From Candidatus Gastranaerophilales bacterium (GTDB taxonomy: Bacteria; Cyanobacteriota; Vampirovibrionia; Gastranaerophilales; Gastranaerophilaceae), in assembly GCA_944327255.1 (NCBI GenBank), contig CALVHA010000009.1, positions 1-64,000 on the forward strand: DNA of 64,000 bases, given 5' to 3'. Under the pieces are notes generated by a model that was not told the DNA's origin, searched no databases, and saw only the letters and a list, made by a program, of their open reading frames with translations. A program made the position numbers and the translations under genes. Below, in pieces: positions 60,098 to 64,000 of this stretch (position 1 is the stretch's first letter; each line of letters opens with the position of its first letter).

Positions 60098-60919
60098 CTA
60101 TGATTGTTTGGCTCCTAATGCAGGAGCAGCAATTGCTCCGCCTATACCACCCGCTATAGCCGCCCATAGCGGTCTTGATTTAAATAAAGGAGCAATCCAT
60201 TTAATTTTTGAGAGCAAAGCCAGTCCAACTGCACCTAATGTTGCACCACCAAGCATGTTACCTGTTTTCTTTAAGTTATTTTCTTTTCTTCCTACAGGCT
60301 GCCCAGTAATTGCTGAGATGTTTTCCTCTGCAGTAATCCCGTCAACGATAAATCCTGCAGTTATTGCCTGTAAAAAGCCTTGCTTAAAAGAACCGTTTGC
60401 ATGTTCCCTAATATCTTCAAGCAAACCTTTTCCACCATTATTTGATTTATATAAAGACATAGCTCTTGTCGTAACCTGTTCTTCTGTCGGTTCAGAACCT
60501 GCAGCTGCATAAGCATGTCTTACACTTTCTTTCAAATCTTCAAATGCATCAAGTATCTGTTCTTGTTCATTTTCAATAATTTTACCGTGTAATAATTCAA
60601 CTTTTTCATGAATTTCTTCCATTGGAGAATTTATTTCCAATTCATTAGAACGCCATCTTTGAGTTTGTCGAAGTTGGTTGTCAAACATATAATCCTGACT
60701 TTTCTGCATATTTTTATAATACTGATCATAATCAAATGTCCCAGTAAAATTAGGGAAAATGCTTCCATTCATACTCATCATATCAGCGTTTAATGAAGAA
60801 TAATTATCCATTAAAGAAACCTGATTTTGATAACTGTTTAAAAAAGGAGCCATCATTAAATCATTATTCATCATATACGGATTCATTCCATAACCGCCAT
60901 ACATCATTAAAGGATCCAT
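60098..60919 (-). CDS. glycine-zipper protein with Met/Tyr/Asn-rich N-terminus
   Basis: 273 residues from ATG at 60919 (MDPLMMYGGYGMNPYMM), with GGAGG upstream; a TTG 15 bp earlier would place the binding site inside the gene. The N-terminal 50 residues are Met/Tyr/Asn/Pro-rich, the middle is helical and charged, and the C-terminus has glycine zippers (MLGGATLGAVGLALLSK, AAIAGGIGGAIAAPALG). Function unknown. The promoter is the best copy of the shared three-box layout. Confidence 0.8.
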   Translation of the reverse strand: MDPLMMYGGYGMNPYMMNNDLMMAPFLNSYQNQVSLMDNYSSLNADMMSMNGSIFPNFTGTFDYDQYYKNMQKSQDYMFDNQLRQTQRWRSNELEINSPMEEIHEKVELLHGKIIENEQEQILDAFEDLKESVRHAYAAAGSEPTEEQVTTRAMSLYKSNNGGKGLLEDIREHANGSFKQGFLQAITAGFIVDGITAEENISAITGQPVGRKENNLKKTGNMLGGATLGAVGLALLSKIKWIAPLFKSRPLWAAIAGGIGGAIAAPALGAKQS

Positions 60920-60957
60920 TTCCCTAACCTCCAATTGAGTTTATAACCTACCTTACT

Positions 60958-61020
60958 TATATAAAAACTTTGCAGGATTAAAAATTGCATTAATCGAAAT
61001 TATTGTTAACAAAAGTTAAC
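60958..61020 (-). promoter_or_regulatory. shared three-box promoter, copy 8
   Basis: Minus strand GTTAACTTTTGTTA (61020-61007), 18 bp, GCAATT (60988-60983), 17 bp, TTTATATA (60965-60958), then AGTAAGGTAG. Nearly the same as copy 6. Confidence 0.7.
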
Positions 61021-61029
61021 ATTTTACAA

Positions 61030-61058
61030 TTGCCAAAAGAACTAAAAAGTAGTACAAT
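61030..61058 (+). promoter_or_regulatory. promoter of the membrane-anchored TPR gene
   Basis: TTGCCA (61030-61035), 17 bp, TACAAT (61053-61058). GTG start at 61078 behind AGGAG. Confidence 0.65.
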
Positions 61059-61077
61059 AAGCAACAGGAGATAAGTT

Positions 61078-62133
61078 GTGGCCAAAATAATTTTTAGAAG
61101 ACTTCTCACATTTTTATTAGTTGTAGCGTTTATTGCATCTATATTTGTTTACCCTGACTGGTATAAAACACAGGTAAATAAAGTGCGCGGGATGTACTTT
61201 GTCGCACAGGGAGATAAAGCGTTAAGAAAACAAAATTTTCAAAAAGCAATAGAAAATTACCAAAAAGGCCTGCAGCTATTTCCCGGACACTACGGCGCGT
61301 GGTTTAACTTAGGAAATATATACGTAGCATACGAGGATTATTATTCCGCAATTGATGCTTACGAAACAGCAATAAAATATAATCCACATTATGTTCTTGC
61401 TAGAATGAATTACGGAATAATTTCTGCAGAGAAACTCGGCAATTTTGATGAAGCAATTAAACAATATGACGAGATAATCGGAATAAAAAGAAAACTTGTA
61501 TATATACCATTCGTGTTCAACAATTTAAGAAGTTATAAAACAAATATCGGATTGGCATACTATAATAAAGGAGTTGCATATCGCCAAAAATCAACTTATC
61601 TCGATGAAGACTGGGAATTTCATCAGCAATATTTAGAAGAAGCAATAAAAGCCTATGAAGAAGCATCTAAAATTTTAAAAAAAGATTACGATACACTTTA
61701 CAATCTGGCACTTGCCTACCATTTGAATAATGATTACAATAGGGCAGGCTTAACTTACTGTAAAGCAATAGAAGCAGCTCCGATGAATTATGAAGCTCAC
61801 TACAATCTAGCAATTTTACTAAATCATTTAAAATATTATAAAGAAGCATTAAGTGAAATGCACAAGGCAACAACGTTACTCTCAAGCAATGACGGACAGT
61901 CAAACAGACAAAGATATGTGTTTGATGTCATGAATGATGTTACGAGAATGATACTACAGGAAGAAGATGGAATGAAGTTCTTAATGGAGAAATTTGAGCA
62001 GGGACCATCGGCACAAATTGAATTAACCTATGTTAATGGAAAACTTGTGGCTTCAGATGACTTAGACAAAGCAATGATTAAAAATTTTCAAACTTGTTCA
62101 TCAAAACACATCTTTCTTGAAGAAGAGGACTAA
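61078..62133 (+). CDS. membrane-anchored TPR-repeat protein
   Basis: 351 residues, GTG start, ACAGGAG upstream. One N-terminal membrane helix (LLTFLLVVAFIASIFVYP) anchors a domain of about seven tetratricopeptide repeats (FQKAIENYQKGLQLFPGHYGAW). The end is an acidic tail. Third TPR protein in the window. It overlaps the convergent permease gene by 4 bp. Confidence 0.9.
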   Translation: MAKIIFRRLLTFLLVVAFIASIFVYPDWYKTQVNKVRGMYFVAQGDKALRKQNFQKAIENYQKGLQLFPGHYGAWFNLGNIYVAYEDYYSAIDAYETAIKYNPHYVLARMNYGIISAEKLGNFDEAIKQYDEIIGIKRKLVYIPFVFNNLRSYKTNIGLAYYNKGVAYRQKSTYLDEDWEFHQQYLEEAIKAYEEASKILKKDYDTLYNLALAYHLNNDYNRAGLTYCKAIEAAPMNYEAHYNLAILLNHLKYYKEALSEMHKATTLLSSNDGQSNRQRYVFDVMNDVTRMILQEEDGMKFLMEKFEQGPSAQIELTYVNGKLVASDDLDKAMIKNFQTCSSKHIFLEEED

Positions 62134-62972
62134 CCTTTAACGGCGCCTTCATTTTCTCCTGAAATAAAATATCTCTGCATCGCAAGAAAAAATATTAAAA
62201 TGGGTATTGTCGAAAGGATGGACCCCGCAGCAATAAATCTCCAGTTAGAACTGAACATCCCCTGCAAATTGTTAACCCCTACAGGAAGAGTATACATACT
62301 TTCCTTAGTAAGTACAATACTAGGCCACAAAAATTCTCCCCATGAACCAATAAATGTAAATATTGCAAGAACTGCAAGAGACGGCTTAACCATAGGAATG
62401 AGCACTTTCCAGAATAGCTGCCATACAGAACACCCATCGATAATTGCTGCCTCCTCCATTTCTTTAGGAATTCCAAGAAAAGCCTGTCTCATAAGAAAAA
62501 TTCCGAACGCACTCACCGCAAACGGCATAATAAGCCCGATAAATCCAGCAGTATTACTTACGCTATCTACAAGATGCAATTTTAAAGTTACAAGATAAAC
62601 TGGAAGCATAATTACCTGAAATGGAATCATAATCGTAGAAAGGATAGAAAAAAAAGCAAATTTTTTCCCCTTAAACTCCATTCTTGCAAGCGGATATCCT
62701 GCCATTGAGGAAAGTATAAGATTTAACAATACAGTTCCACCAGCCACAATCATGCTATTTATAAAATATCCTATAAAATCAACCTTATGCCATACACCTA
62801 CATAATTTGCCCAAGTAAAATTCTGCGGTATAATAGTCGGCGGATATGCAAAAATATTTTCGCTATTTCCTTTTAATGAAGTGGATATCAGCCATATAAA
62901 TGGGAAAATAGAAAGAATAGATACCGAAAGTAATATCAAATGTATAGAAAATTTTTCAAAAATACGTTTCAT
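62130..62972 (-). CDS. sugar ABC transporter permease (MalG/UgpE type)
   Basis: 280 residues, six hydrophobic segments. The EAA loop is EEAAIIDGCSVWQLFWKVLIP, as in CUT1-family importers. The N-terminus with SILSIFPFIWLISTSLK is typical. It overlaps the upstream permease gene by 4 bp. The sugar cannot be told from the sequence. Confidence 0.93.
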   Translation of the reverse strand: MKRIFEKFSIHLILLSVSILSIFPFIWLISTSLKGNSENIFAYPPTIIPQNFTWANYVGVWHKVDFIGYFINSMIVAGGTVLLNLILSSMAGYPLARMEFKGKKFAFFSILSTIMIPFQVIMLPVYLVTLKLHLVDSVSNTAGFIGLIMPFAVSAFGIFLMRQAFLGIPKEMEEAAIIDGCSVWQLFWKVLIPMVKPSLAVLAIFTFIGSWGEFLWPSIVLTKESMYTLPVGVNNLQGMFSSNWRFIAAGSILSTIPILIFFLAMQRYFISGENEGAVKG

Positions 62973-63841
62973 AACTGATACTTATTCCTTTCAAAACAGA
63001 AAATATTGATCAACGAAAAAGCCATTACTATAATCAAAAGCACTACAGACATAGCTGATGCATAACCTAAATCCAGATTTTCAAAGGCTCTTTCATAAAT
63101 GTAATACACTATTGTCTTACTGGAATTTAAAGGTCCGCCTTTTGTCATAACATAAATCTCCGCAAAAACCTTCATCGCAGAAATTGCACTAATAGTAGTT
63201 ACCAGTGCAATAGTAGGCATGATATGAGGGATAGTTACGGTAAGATGTTTTGTAAAAAAATTGGCCCCATCAATATCACAGGCCTCATATAACTCTTTGG
63301 GAACACTCATTAACGCTGCAAGATAAATTATCATATAATATCCGATTCCCTTCCAAATAGTTACGATAATTACCGAATACAAAGCCCAATCTGGATCAGT
63401 CAGCCAGCCAATTGGCTTCATTCCACAAAGTGTAACAATATAATTTAAAATTCCCTGATCCGCATAAAGCCATTTAAAAGCAATTGCAGCAACAACAATT
63501 GAGACAATTACAGGAAGATAAATCAATATTTTATATAAAGTTACACCACGTATTTTCTGATTAATTAATATAGCAACAAAAAGCGGAAATATCGCCAACA
63601 CAGGTACAGCCACAAAAAGATATAAAAAAGTATTCCACAAAACTTTATAAAACAAAGAACTATGAAAGAGTTTTATATAATTTGCAAAACCAACAACAGC
63701 CGGATTATAAATACTTGATGAATAATCAAAAAAACTTAAGTATACAGTCTGAAAAAACGGTATAAAAAAGAAAATCAAAAGTACAAGCCCCGCAGGAAGT
63801 AAAAATAAATATGGAACATATTTCCCGTAATATTTAAACAT
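62969..63841 (-). CDS. sugar ABC transporter permease (MalF/UgpA type)
   Basis: 290 residues, six hydrophobic segments, EAA loop ELYEACDIDGANFFTKHLTVTIP. N-terminal FLLPAGLVLLIFFFIPFFQTVYLSFFDY fits the family. The partner permease is downstream. No solute-binding protein or ATPase is within the window. No clear ribosome binding site is seen; TATAAT lies 3 bp before the ATG, so the start is less certain. Confidence 0.92.
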   Translation of the reverse strand: MFKYYGKYVPYLFLLPAGLVLLIFFFIPFFQTVYLSFFDYSSSIYNPAVVGFANYIKLFHSSLFYKVLWNTFLYLFVAVPVLAIFPLFVAILINQKIRGVTLYKILIYLPVIVSIVVAAIAFKWLYADQGILNYIVTLCGMKPIGWLTDPDWALYSVIIVTIWKGIGYYMIIYLAALMSVPKELYEACDIDGANFFTKHLTVTIPHIMPTIALVTTISAISAMKVFAEIYVMTKGGPLNSSKTIVYYIYERAFENLDLGYASAMSVVLLIIVMAFSLINIFCFERNKYQL

Positions 63842-63884
63842 ATAATTATATTAACGAAAAACAAAAATATGTGCAAATTATTAA

Positions 63885-64000
63885 TTAAAACAAATTTTGC
63901 TGTGCAGTATAATTTTTATATCCCATATGCTCATAAGCAGATTGCGTGACTTTTCTTCCTCGCGGAGTTCTCTGTAACAAGCCTGCCTGCAGAAGATAAG
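63885..64000 (-). CDS. ruvB: Holliday junction helicase RuvB, C-terminal fragment
   Basis: The minus-strand frame enters from the right edge and ends at 63885. Its 38 residues start [15 protein letters not shown], the conserved winged-helix end of RuvB (family: [15 protein letters not shown]), and continue [12 protein letters not shown]. RuvB is the hexameric motor of RuvABC. Too short to judge further. Confidence 0.9.
   Translation of the reverse strand, partial: YLLQAGLLQRTPRGRKVTQSAYEHMGYKNYTAQQNLF

Noticed and set aside
1..64000. CRISPR arrays, insertion sequences, prophage or integrase genes
   Set aside because: No regularly spaced repeats, transposase or phage motifs were found on either strand.

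Overview
The window looks like chromosomal DNA from an uncultured Candidatus Gastranaerophilales-type bacterium (Melainabacteria/Vampirovibrionia, the non-photosynthetic sister lineage of Cyanobacteria). The DNA is AT-rich. The ATP synthase operon has the cyanobacterial layout (a-c-b'-b-delta-alpha-gamma, two different b subunits, beta and epsilon elsewhere). RecG carries an N-terminal extension, and many lineage-style orphan proteins occur, including two that start MGMxASQARLL and two with an FTG motif near the N-terminus. The lineage call is inference from gene content. No insertion sequence, prophage or CRISPR array was seen.

Layout: 0-6.7 kb holds the end of an alpha-glucan phosphorylase gene, recG, a VWA protein, ldcA and dnaX. 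6.8-11.2 kb holds an orphan membrane protein and two large paralogous membrane proteins. 11.6-13.7 kb is rsmE-cca. 13.8-19.1 kb is the ATP synthase operon with an inserted small zinc-finger membrane protein. 19.2-25 kb holds birA, a PurD-like ATP-grasp gene, a CpaF/CpaE-like pair, a 6S-like RNA, tRNA-Leu(UAG) and an oligopeptide-type ABC ATPase. 25-27 kb is the first MGMxASQARLL protein. 27-35.5 kb holds an FAD protein, thyX, rpmE, a TPR protein, rsfS, tRNA-Leu(UAA), an EF-hand protein, and a csaB-kdgK-eda cluster. 35.6-42.2 kb holds a CHASE2 cyclase, gpmI and a SNF2 helicase. 42.2-45.2 kb holds three glycine-zipper orphans. 45.4-53.4 kb holds a permease, a radical SAM protein, leuD, rpsL-rpsG behind a structured leader, glutaredoxin plus a cluster-less Hcp homologue, and wecB. 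53.4-64 kb holds an AMIN-type protein, small orphans, the second MGMxASQARLL protein with a metallopeptidase-like partner, TPR proteins, two sugar ABC permeases and the end of ruvB.

The most striking regulatory pattern is a shared promoter layout in front of eight genes or operons, nearly all of unknown function. It consists of a GTTA/TTTA box, 17-20 bp, a GCAATT-like box, exactly 17 bp, and a TTTATATA-like box. Housekeeping genes instead use TTGNNN/TATAAT-type promoters or, in seven cases, a -10 hexamer ending only 6-7 bp before the ATG, which implies leaderless mRNAs. The two MGMxASQARLL genes lie behind sigma-28-like sequences. This suggests at least three promoter classes: household, lineage-specific envelope regulon, and flagellar-type.

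Several enzyme homologues have lost key residues (Hcp, CpaF, PurD, a histidine phosphatase), so their functions should not be copied from the parent families. Everything was read by eye. No homology search, RNA folding program or statistics were run.
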